Source: Candidatus Pacearchaeota archaeon (GTDB taxonomy: Archaea; Nanobdellota; Nanobdellia; Pacearchaeales; GW2011-AR1). From it: 37,473 bases of DNA. The stretch covers positions 1 through 37,473 of the forward strand of contig JAGVXM010000014.1 of the NCBI GenBank assembly GCA_018303785.1. The letters are read 5' to 3'. Made by a program: the position numbers and the translations under genes. Numbering within the stretch: position 1 is the first letter of the stretch; each line of letters starts with the position of its first letter. Below the pieces are notes generated by a model. The model ran no database searches, had not been told where the DNA came from, and worked only from the letters and a program-made list of their open reading frames with translations. This document shows, in pieces, positions 16,930-24,832 of this stretch.

Positions 16930-17583
16930 CTACATATCTTTTAATTCTAATATTAATATGTCTTTTTTTAAATTGTATTTTATAATCGGTAGTTTGATGT
17001 TCAAATTTTTTGAATAAATTTTTTCTTCTGATAATGCTTTAATTTCGATTGAACTTTCTAACTCATTGATTAAAATATCTTCGACTGATTTAACGCCTGG
17101 AACCGAGATTTCATAAATAAGTCTTCCTGAATATCGCTTTAATTTTGATTCTGGCTCCTGTTTTGGTAAGTTTGAAAATTTTCTTAATTTATCTTGGATG
17201 TCTTTATTATTTATTACTCGCAATTGCCTCACGTTTTCAATCTCTTTTTTTTCTGGAAACACTTTTTTACCATTTATATAAAATTGAATATTCAATTTTC
17301 TTCCCTCTTTTGGGGCTTTTACATCTTTAACGAGCTCTTTTTGCAAATCTTTCATTTGACGTTCTAATATTTTCATTGCGTTATCAACGAATCTTTCAAT
17401 AAATGGAGTTTTTGACATTGGCATATCGCTTTCTGTAACGTCATTTTTGCCTAATATTCCAAAATCTTCTTTATCGTATTGCGAGTTTAAATTCTTGCCG
17501 CATGATGGGCAAAACTCAAATGCAGTTTTTATTTTATTTCCACATTGCGAACATTTTTTCTCGAACATACTTTTATATAACAA
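16930..17583 (-). CDS. Zinc-ribbon protein with C-terminal Hsp20/CS-like domain
   Basis: KKCSQCGNKIKTAFEFCPSCGKNL at N-terminus; GRLIYEISVPGVKSVEDILINELESSIEIKALSEEKIYSKNLNIKLPI resembles an alpha-crystallin/ArsA-HSP20 fold. Confidence 0.6.
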   Translation of the reverse strand: MLYKSMFEKKCSQCGNKIKTAFEFCPSCGKNLNSQYDKEDFGILGKNDVTESDMPMSKTPFIERFVDNAMKILERQMKDLQKELVKDVKAPKEGRKLNIQFYINGKKVFPEKKEIENVRQLRVINNKDIQDKLRKFSNLPKQEPESKLKRYSGRLIYEISVPGVKSVEDILINELESSIEIKALSEEKIYSKNLNIKLPIIKYNLKKDILILELKDM

Positions 17584-17666
17584 GTGTTTATTTAAAAGTT
17601 TTTGGATGGTGATTATGGCACGATAAAATATTTATATTGATTTTGAGTAGACATTAGAAAAGAGGC

Positions 17667-18359
17667 ATGGACAAAGATTTTGAATCAAGAAAACAAGAAA
17701 TTGGAAAGAGATATCATATTAATTTTTATAAATTGGAGAAGGAGCAGGAAAAACTAGCTAAGGGAATTGTTGTAAAAGATTCTTTTGATATTTCTCTTGC
17801 TGAAAGGTTTGGCGCTTTTGACACTATTTTTATTAATAATAAAATTCTTTGTTGTTTTATTGTCTGTGATTCTCAGTATGAAATAATTGATCGAGCGTAT
17901 GTTTTTGAAAAAGCTAAATTTCCTTATGTTTCAGGTTTTAGAAATTATCGTGAATTGCCGTCGATGATTGCAGCTTTTGAAAAAATAAATGAAAAACCTG
18001 ATGTTGTTTTTATTTCTGGTCAGGGCATTATTCATCCTCGATTAGGTTTAGCAAGTCATTTTGGTTTGGTTACTGGAATTCCTACTATCGGAGTTTCAAG
18101 CGGAGTTATAGAATGTGATGTAGAAAATGATAAAGATAATAGCGATATTTTAAAAAAAGGTAAAAGGGTTGGTAAGGTTTTGCTTGTAAAAATTGGCAGC
18201 AGCCCATTATATGTTAGTCCTGGACACAATATTTCTGTAAAGACAGCATATGAACTAAGCAAGAAGTTAGTCGTTATTCCTCATAAACGTCCTGAACCTT
18301 TACATCTTGCTAGTAAATACACGAGTAAGGTACGAAAAGAAATTATTGATCATGTATAA
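17667..18359 (+). CDS. nfi: Endonuclease V family protein
   Basis: PYVSGFRNYRELPSMIAAFEKINEKPDVVFISGQGIIHPRLGLASHFGLVTGIPTIGVSSG...SPLYVSPGHNIS...LHLASKYT aligns by eye to EndoV. Confidence 0.85.
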   Translation: MDKDFESRKQEIGKRYHINFYKLEKEQEKLAKGIVVKDSFDISLAERFGAFDTIFINNKILCCFIVCDSQYEIIDRAYVFEKAKFPYVSGFRNYRELPSMIAAFEKINEKPDVVFISGQGIIHPRLGLASHFGLVTGIPTIGVSSGVIECDVENDKDNSDILKKGKRVGKVLLVKIGSSPLYVSPGHNISVKTAYELSKKLVVIPHKRPEPLHLASKYTSKVRKEIIDHV

Positions 18360-18646
18360 TTTTTTAGTTTTGGGATAAATATTCTTACCAATAAACTTAC
18401 TATTAATACTGAGATTGTTGTAAACAAAAAAATGTAGACAAAATAGGAGGTTATTGAATATGTTTTTTCTGTAAAAGGGCTTTGTTGAATTTCAGATTCG
18501 TTAGTTTCATTATTCATTACAAATCCAGTTATTTTTTTAGGATTATTCTCTTGAAGTTTTCCCATATAGAATACAAGGGTGAGTGATAAGACGACAATTG
18601 CAATTACTAGTGTTGTTCGTGCAATCACCCCTCTTTTATTTATCAT
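18350..18646 (-). CDS. Small two-TM membrane protein
   Basis: 98 aa with two hydrophobic segments; start overlaps the stop of an upstream AbrB-like gene (ATGA). Confidence 0.55.
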   Translation of the reverse strand: MINKRGVIARTTLVIAIVVLSLTLVFYMGKLQENNPKKITGFVMNNETNESEIQQSPFTEKTYSITSYFVYIFLFTTISVLIVSLLVRIFIPKLKNYT

Positions 18647-18792
18647 TTTTCTTTTTTTACGTCTTCTGGATCCAAGTCCACGGCGATAAAATCTCCTTCT
18701 TGTAATTCAAATCGATCAATTGTATCTTTGGGAATTGTTACTACAAATGAATTTCCCACTTTCCTAATCTTCGCATCGAATTTTCGTTTCAT
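18643..18792 (-). CDS. AbrB/SpoVT-type DNA-binding protein (49 aa, not in the ORF track)
   Basis: Own reverse-strand translation: MKRKFDAKIRKVGNSFVVTIPKDTIDRFELQEGDFIAVDLDPEDVKKEK*; clear paralogue of the 669-845 product. Confidence 0.8.
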   Translation of the reverse strand: MKRKFDAKIRKVGNSFVVTIPKDTIDRFELQEGDFIAVDLDPEDVKKEK

Positions 18793-18837
18793 AATTGTTT
18801 GTTTTAGAATATATTGAAAAACAATTATATTTTAAGA

Positions 18838-18861
18838 CACTAAGGGAAAAATCCCTTAGTG
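18838..18861. repeat. Perfect 10-bp inverted repeat (hairpin)
   Basis: CACTAAGGGA-AAAA-TCCCTTAGTG. Confidence 0.8.
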
Positions 18862-18885
18862 CACCTCTTTATCCCTTTCAGAGTT

Positions 18886-18961
18886 GTATATATAATGTAT
18901 ATACAGGTATATAAATTTTTCTGTATATACATGGTATATACGTATATATTTTGTATATACA
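18886..18961. promoter_or_regulatory. GTATATAC palindrome array
   Basis: Perfect GTATATAC at 18897, 18923, 18934 and 18953; near-copies at 18886, 18907 and 18942. TGTATATACA is perfect at 18896, 18922 and 18952. Confidence 0.7.
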
Positions 18962-19047
18962 TGACTTTTGTATTTTTTAGACACTATCTATTTATTATTT
19001 ATGTTTTGTTTTCGTGTTGATGGCGAAGGAAAATTGATTTAGATCAA

Positions 19048-19524
19048 TTGAATTTTAAGCAAATACTTGAAGAAACAGTAGCGAGTAGTGCGATTGGAAG
19101 AATATTAGCGAGTTATGGATCTAAAATGATTGGACGAGAGAAAAGGAATGCACGGTTACTTTCAACATTGTTAAATGCGAATAAAAAAGCTCCTTCGTCT
19201 TATGCAATCGTAAAATTAACCCACGAAAAAAAGAAAAAGAAGTATACCTATACTCAAGCAGTGGAATGGTTTCAAATTACATATCCTAAAGAAGCTGAGC
19301 CCTTATTGTCAAAATTGAATGAAGAATATAATACAAAAGAAAAGGCAATTGTTTATGGGTTGAAAAAAGGTAAAAATTTTCCTGATGAGTATTACGTTAA
19401 AGTTTTAGAGGATTTGCTGGAAATACCCTCACAAGAAGCAATTATTCTGTATCATGGAGTTTTGAAGCCATTTATTGGCAGGGTTACAGAAGAAGGCGGA
19501 TTAATAAGATTAGTAGTTGGTTGA
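19048..19524 (+). CDS. Uncharacterised 158-aa protein
   Basis: ORF with coding-like composition; TTG or other non-ATG start after an in-frame stop at 19018-19020. Confidence 0.6.
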   Translation: MNFKQILEETVASSAIGRILASYGSKMIGREKRNARLLSTLLNANKKAPSSYAIVKLTHEKKKKKYTYTQAVEWFQITYPKEAEPLLSKLNEEYNTKEKAIVYGLKKGKNFPDEYYVKVLEDLLEIPSQEAIILYHGVLKPFIGRVTEEGGLIRLVVG

Positions 19525-19562
19525 TTAATTTCAGATAATTTTTTATAGCTCGAATTTCTGAA

Positions 19563-21026
19563 TTGAATATGTCAAGAGAGAAATTTTACATAACGACTCC
19601 AATTTATTATCCTAATGATATTCCCCATATAGGTCATGCTTATACTACTTTGGCTGCAGATATTATTGCGCGGTGGCAAACATTACTGGGAAAAGAAGTA
19701 TTTTTTTTGACGGGGACTGATGAACATGGGAAAAAAATTGAGCTTGCTGCGCGACAGAAAGGAAAATCGCCCAAGGCTTTTGTTGACGAATTGATACCTT
19801 CTTTTGTTGATGCGTGGAAAAAATTAAACATACGCTACTCCAGATTTTTACGAACTACTGAAAAAGAACATGAGGCTGTTGTTCAGTCATTATTGAACTC
19901 TGTACGAAAAAAAGGAGACATTTATCTGGGAACTTATGAAGGATATTATTGCACTGATTGTGAAGCATATTACACAGAAAAAGATGCGCCTGAATTAAAA
20001 TGCCCTATTCATCATAAAACTTTGGAAAAGCTTCAGGAAAAAAGTTATTTCTTTAAATTAAGCAAATATCAAAAACAATTGTTATCGTATTATAAAAAAA
20101 ATAAATTATTTTTGTCTCCGGAATTTAGAAGCAATGAAATTATTAATAGAGTCAGCGAGGGATTGCAGGATTTAAGCATTTCTAGAACAAGTTTTTCGTG
20201 GGGTATTCCTATTCCTTTTGATGAAAAACATATTACTTATGTTTGGTTCGATGCATTGGCAAATTATTTGACGGGTATAGGTTATCTAAATGATAAAAAA
20301 AAATTTAAAAAATTTTGGCCTGCTGATGTACATTTAGTTGGAAAGGATATATCTTGGTTTCATTGTGTTATTTGGCCTGCAATGCTTTTTTCTGCTGGCA
20401 TTGAACCTCCGCGACAGATTTTTTCACATGGATGGTGGACTTTTGATAAAGAAAAAATTTCAAAATCACGAGGAAAAGTAATAAATGTTGACGAGCTTAT
20501 TGCAATCGCTGGAGTTGATTCTGCAAGGTATTTTTTATTTCGAGAGACCCCATTCGGACAGGATGGTGATTTTTCTGAAAAGGAATTGATAGAAAAACAT
20601 AATAATGAGTTAGCGAATAAATTAGGAAATTTGTTTTCTCGCGTAACTAGTTCAGCTGAAAAAAATGGAATTAAAAAAATTGAAAATAAATTAATAAAAA
20701 AATTGGCATTGAAGGAGATTGAGAAAAAAATGGAAGATTTAGAAATTGATAAGGCATTGTCAACAATTTTTTCATTTATTGATAAGTGCAACGAATATAT
20801 TCAGGAAAAAAAGCCATGGGAATCAGAGACTACAGATAAAGATAAAATATTATACGAATTAATTGACAGCATTAAAGCAATTGCTATTTTGTTGTGGCCT
20901 TTTATTCCTGAGACGAGTGAGAAAATTGCACGGCATTTAGATTTTGAAATTTCATATGAAAATATTAAGAAAGCTTATCAAGGAAATACAATAAAAAAAG
21001 CAGATATTTTGTTTAAGAAAATTTAA
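19563..21026 (+). CDS. metG: Methionyl-tRNA synthetase, bacterial-type
   Basis: YITTPIYYPNDIPHIGHAYTTLAADIIARW, GTDEHGKKIE, CTDCEAYYTEKDAPELKCPIHH, YVWFDALANYLTGIGY, KISKSRGKVI. Confidence 0.93.
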   Translation: MNMSREKFYITTPIYYPNDIPHIGHAYTTLAADIIARWQTLLGKEVFFLTGTDEHGKKIELAARQKGKSPKAFVDELIPSFVDAWKKLNIRYSRFLRTTEKEHEAVVQSLLNSVRKKGDIYLGTYEGYYCTDCEAYYTEKDAPELKCPIHHKTLEKLQEKSYFFKLSKYQKQLLSYYKKNKLFLSPEFRSNEIINRVSEGLQDLSISRTSFSWGIPIPFDEKHITYVWFDALANYLTGIGYLNDKKKFKKFWPADVHLVGKDISWFHCVIWPAMLFSAGIEPPRQIFSHGWWTFDKEKISKSRGKVINVDELIAIAGVDSARYFLFRETPFGQDGDFSEKELIEKHNNELANKLGNLFSRVTSSAEKNGIKKIENKLIKKLALKEIEKKMEDLEIDKALSTIFSFIDKCNEYIQEKKPWESETTDKDKILYELIDSIKAIAILLWPFIPETSEKIARHLDFEISYENIKKAYQGNTIKKADILFKKI

Positions 21027-21046
21027 TTATTTTTTGTGTCGGCTAA

Positions 21047-23056
21047 TCATCTGCTTTGTACATCTTGCAAGAATCCTTGCTTAGGCTGAAAAACGTCGCC
21101 GGATTTTTTAAGTTTTTCAATTGCATCTTCAAATTCCAGATCTGTTAAATCTGGTAGTTCTTTTCTGATTTCTTCCATAGGAATTTGTTTTCCAAATTTT
21201 TCTTCCATTCTTTTTAATGTTTCTTTTAGGAGAATAACTTTGTTTCTTTTGTTTGAAGAAATTTTCGAAGAAAATCTGTCTATATCGAAGGTTTTTGTTT
21301 CAGGATCATAACCGACTTGCATTAGGTAGTATTTTGTTAAACGAATTGCAACATCTGCATCCTGTTGATCTACTGTTGCGGATAGCCTTGATTTTGCATG
21401 GGCTTCGGCTAGACGTACTAGTCCTTGTAGTTGTCGAGCTGAAATTGAGATCGATCTTGATTCCCCTTCTATACTCATGCGTCGCATTTTAACATAAAAT
21501 CCTTTAATTTCATTGACCGCATCTTCCGTTAGCTTAGGGAATATTTTTTGTTTTGCAAATGCAATATATTTTTTAAATAACTCAATATCAATGTCTGGTT
21601 TAACTCCTTTCATTTGATGCATGTTCAAAACATGTGTAGCGATTGCATTATCCTGATCTTTATTTGGCAGGTCACGTAAAATAAATATTAAATCAAAACG
21701 ATTAATTAATGTTGGAGGTAAGTCAATTTGTTCGGTAATTGATTGTGTTGGTTCAAATCTTCCGAATTTTGGATTTCCTGCAGCGAGTACTGAGGTTTCT
21801 GCACGAAGTGTTGCCTGTACGTTTGCTTTTGAAATTGTGACGGTTTGTTGTTCAAGTGCTTCATGCATCGCGCTTCTGTCTTGAGGATCCATCTTTTCAA
21901 TTTCGTCAATGCAGATTATTCCTTTATTTGCTAAAACCATTGCTCCTGCTTCGAGCGACCATCCTTTGAGAAATTCATCTTTGATAACTGTTGCGGTTAT
22001 TCCTGCTCCAGTGGCTGCTTTACCTACAATGTATCTTCCTTTTGGCGCAATATTGGAAATAAATTTTAAGGTGACGGATTTTGCAACTCCTGGATCTCCT
22101 ATAAGGAATAAATGAATATCGCCTCTTGATACTGTTCCATCATCGCTTATTTTTCTGACTCCGCCGAACATTTGTAAAACTAATGCTTCTTTAATTTCCT
22201 CATATCCCCAAATACTAGGTGCAATGCTTTCGCGCAATTTTCTGAATACTTCAGGATCTTCGGCTAGTTCTTGAATCTGGCGTTCATCTTCTTCAGTTAT
22301 ATCTAACTCTTCATAAGTTGTTTCTAATGGGATTACGTTGTTTGCTTCAATAGCTAAATCAAACCGCGTAGAAATGGATCCAGAGGGTAAGGGAACTGGA
22401 ACTTCTTTTAATATGCCTAATACTCTTACTTTGCTTCCTGGCGTCGTTTTTTCCTCCATAATTGGTTCAACCATATCTTCATTCAAAAAGACATTCATTC
22501 TTCGTGGCTGTTCTCCTCCCGTTAATGATTCTGGTGATTCTTCAATTACTAATCGTTGTGCGTCTACCATTATTTTTGAAATTAATCTAAATGCTCCTTT
22601 TCTTCCACATGAACATCTAGATGGCTCCCGAAACTTTTTTTCTATTTGGAGAACTGAAATAACTGTTCCACATGAAGGACATTCAAATTTAGCGTTTACA
22701 ACTTGAGGTCTTACTTCTGAAGCTTGACGAACTAATCCCTCAAAAAATATTAATTTATTCAAATGATTTGCTCTAATGGTTCTTATCTTTACTTTTTGCG
22801 TTTCTGGTAAATTATTGAATCTAATTCTTGGAATTTTTATTAAACCTGTCTCTTCTAATGCAGTTTCCAATAATTGCAGCATTTCTTCCGGACTTGACAT
22901 AATTGCTTCTGCTAACATTGGGGAAGTTGAGGCTAGGTCATCAAAATTGACAAAAACTACTTTTCTTCCTTTCCTGACACTATCTCCGATTTCTTTTTTA
23001 TAGGTGTCAAAAAATAATTTCGCCTCTTCTATCAACTCTTCTGTAACTGATACCAT
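21047..23056 (-). CDS. mcm: Replicative DNA helicase MCM
   Basis: GDPGVAKS Walker A, GIICIDEIEKM Walker B, NRFDLIFILRD arginine finger, N-terminal zinc motif CPSCGTV...CSCGRKG. No intein seen. Confidence 0.96.
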   Translation of the reverse strand: MVSVTEELIEEAKLFFDTYKKEIGDSVRKGRKVVFVNFDDLASTSPMLAEAIMSSPEEMLQLLETALEETGLIKIPRIRFNNLPETQKVKIRTIRANHLNKLIFFEGLVRQASEVRPQVVNAKFECPSCGTVISVLQIEKKFREPSRCSCGRKGAFRLISKIMVDAQRLVIEESPESLTGGEQPRRMNVFLNEDMVEPIMEEKTTPGSKVRVLGILKEVPVPLPSGSISTRFDLAIEANNVIPLETTYEELDITEEDERQIQELAEDPEVFRKLRESIAPSIWGYEEIKEALVLQMFGGVRKISDDGTVSRGDIHLFLIGDPGVAKSVTLKFISNIAPKGRYIVGKAATGAGITATVIKDEFLKGWSLEAGAMVLANKGIICIDEIEKMDPQDRSAMHEALEQQTVTISKANVQATLRAETSVLAAGNPKFGRFEPTQSITEQIDLPPTLINRFDLIFILRDLPNKDQDNAIATHVLNMHQMKGVKPDIDIELFKKYIAFAKQKIFPKLTEDAVNEIKGFYVKMRRMSIEGESRSISISARQLQGLVRLAEAHAKSRLSATVDQQDADVAIRLTKYYLMQVGYDPETKTFDIDRFSSKISSNKRNKVILLKETLKRMEEKFGKQIPMEEIRKELPDLTDLEFEDAIEKLKKSGDVFQPKQGFLQDVQSR

Positions 23057-23167
23057 CTTTAATTAGAATACTCTAATAATTTATAAGTATTTATCGTTTT
23101 AGTTGTTTAGAGCAAAACTTATACAGGAGTATAGATATCTTTAAATTTTGATTTATGATCAATATGA

Positions 23168-23650
23168 ATGTTCCGTTATACGGTTACAGATTTAGAAAAA
23201 TCATTAACTGAAAAACACCATATTTTTATTGGAGAACCAGTAGAAATCGAATGTTTTAAGAATATTTCTCTTTTTGAATTAGCTGGTGTGGAAAATTATA
23301 ATTTTATTATGGAGCGCATTATTGCAGCAAATTCTCTAAATACATTGCAAACTGCTCAACATAAATTTATTTTGCCTAAAGCTAATGGAGTTTGTTTGTT
23401 CAACCAGAAAACTGGTTTGGATAAAAATTTAAATATGGATATAGCCGAATGCTACTTGAAATATTATTTTGAGGAGAGGCATCCCTCAAAAGTTATTGGA
23501 ACAATTATTAGTGATATGAGTGATCCTGCTTATTCATCTTTTGAAATACCTATGATACGTCTTTATGGAAAAGGATATTGGAATGAATGTAATATTGCTG
23601 TTGGAAAAATTACCTTCAATATTTCAGGATATTGTTTTTACAAGAAATAA
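23168..23650 (+). CDS. Uncharacterised 160-aa protein
   Basis: ORF convergent with and abutting tbp. Confidence 0.5.
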   Translation: MFRYTVTDLEKSLTEKHHIFIGEPVEIECFKNISLFELAGVENYNFIMERIIAANSLNTLQTAQHKFILPKANGVCLFNQKTGLDKNLNMDIAECYLKYYFEERHPSKVIGTIISDMSDPAYSSFEIPMIRLYGKGYWNECNIAVGKITFNISGYCFYKK

Positions 23651-24205
23651 TTACCTGTTTTTTTCAGCTTCTTTTAGAACTTTAATCAATTGTTCCATTG
23701 ATTCGTTTAATTGCTGATTATTTTTAGTTCCTGTGCAAACTAGTTTACCGTTGCTGAATAATAAGAATGTTGCGGTAGGATTATCCAATTTATAGACTAA
23801 TCCTGGAAATTGTTCGGGTTCATACTCTGTATTTTCTAATTCTAATGATAAATAGTTTAGATTGAGCATCATATTAATATTTCCCGATGCAACAATATTT
23901 TGGACTGTGATTTTAGGCTTATCTGTTACTTTAACGCTAATTTTTCTTAAGATCTTAATTACTTGATCTATAACTTCCTTTACTTGAGCTATTGATTTTG
24001 TTCCTGTGCATACTAGATTCCCTGAAGAAAATACGAGAACTGCAGATTTTGGCTTTTTAATTCTTAAAACTAATCCTGGAAATTGTTCTGGGTTGTATTC
24101 GGTATTTGGAATTGTTCGAGCTAATTTTGTCAAAGGAACTTCTTTTCCTAATGAAGTTGTTGCAACAATATTTTGAATCTTTAAAGAAGAATTTGTCTCG
24201 GCCAT
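23651..24205 (-). CDS. tbp: TATA-box-binding protein
   Basis: Two internal repeats with the pattern NIVA...EYxPEQFPGLVxxxxxPxAxxLxFSxGxLVCTGTK. Confidence 0.95.
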   Translation of the reverse strand: MAETNSSLKIQNIVATTSLGKEVPLTKLARTIPNTEYNPEQFPGLVLRIKKPKSAVLVFSSGNLVCTGTKSIAQVKEVIDQVIKILRKISVKVTDKPKITVQNIVASGNINMMLNLNYLSLELENTEYEPEQFPGLVYKLDNPTATFLLFSNGKLVCTGTKNNQQLNESMEQLIKVLKEAEKNR

Positions 24206-24473
24206 GTATTACTTTTAAATGATTATTGAATTTAAAGTATATTTTTATTTATAAATCTTTCTTATCCATTTATTTTTGACGTCGATAAAAAATATGCTTA
24301 GAGAAAGCTTTTTAAATGAAAGTTGTAAAATTTTGTCGTAATTTATATAAATTATAAGAGAATGGATGAAATTATTTAGAAAGCCGAGACCCGGTCCTAG
24401 AATTAATAAGCTTGAATCTTTGTTTCGTTATTTATAATCTGAATTTAATTCCTCTTTAGACATTATTGATTAT

Positions 24474-24752
24474 ATGGATGTGCTCAAACGTGATACGCCG
24501 ATTTTATTTCGTCCTCATTCAAATGGATTTTTTTTACAAAATGAGGATTGTATTTTGCGGTATACATCCGTTTCGGGATTGAGTAGAGATAACCTTAATT
24601 TGGTATTTAATCAAAAACCTAAGCTGAGTCTTAGCTCACAGTGTTCTTCATCGAATTATTTTCCATGCACATATATTATTGCTGAAAACCCCGATCATAA
24701 TGAAGAACCTAGAACAGTTCATATTTCTGATGAAAAGTTTAGATTAAAATAG
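24474..24752 (+). CDS. Uncharacterised 92-aa protein
   Basis: ORF only; no motif recognised. Confidence 0.4.
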   Translation: MDVLKRDTPILFRPHSNGFFLQNEDCILRYTSVSGLSRDNLNLVFNQKPKLSLSSQCSSSNYFPCTYIIAENPDHNEEPRTVHISDEKFRLK

Positions 24753-24832
24753 TGGTTTACTGAAGGGAGTGAATTATTAACATTGGCTGCACAGAAATTT
24801 GACCTTCATGGGCATTATAAAAGATACAGTGC

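Noticed and set aside
18841-18961. Palindrome array considered as a CRISPR array
   Set aside because: Units are 8-10 bp with irregular 8-16 bp spacing and no spacer-like sequence; not CRISPR.
20360-20791. 143-aa reverse-strand ORF within metG
   Set aside because: Antisense shadow of MetRS; Ser/Phe/Ile-rich with no motif.
22338-22706. 122-aa forward ORF within mcm
   Set aside because: Antisense shadow of the MCM coding sequence.
21047-23056. Possible intein in MCM
   Set aside because: Walker A, Walker B and sensor motifs are contiguous at normal spacing; no splice-junction residues or homing-endonuclease block.
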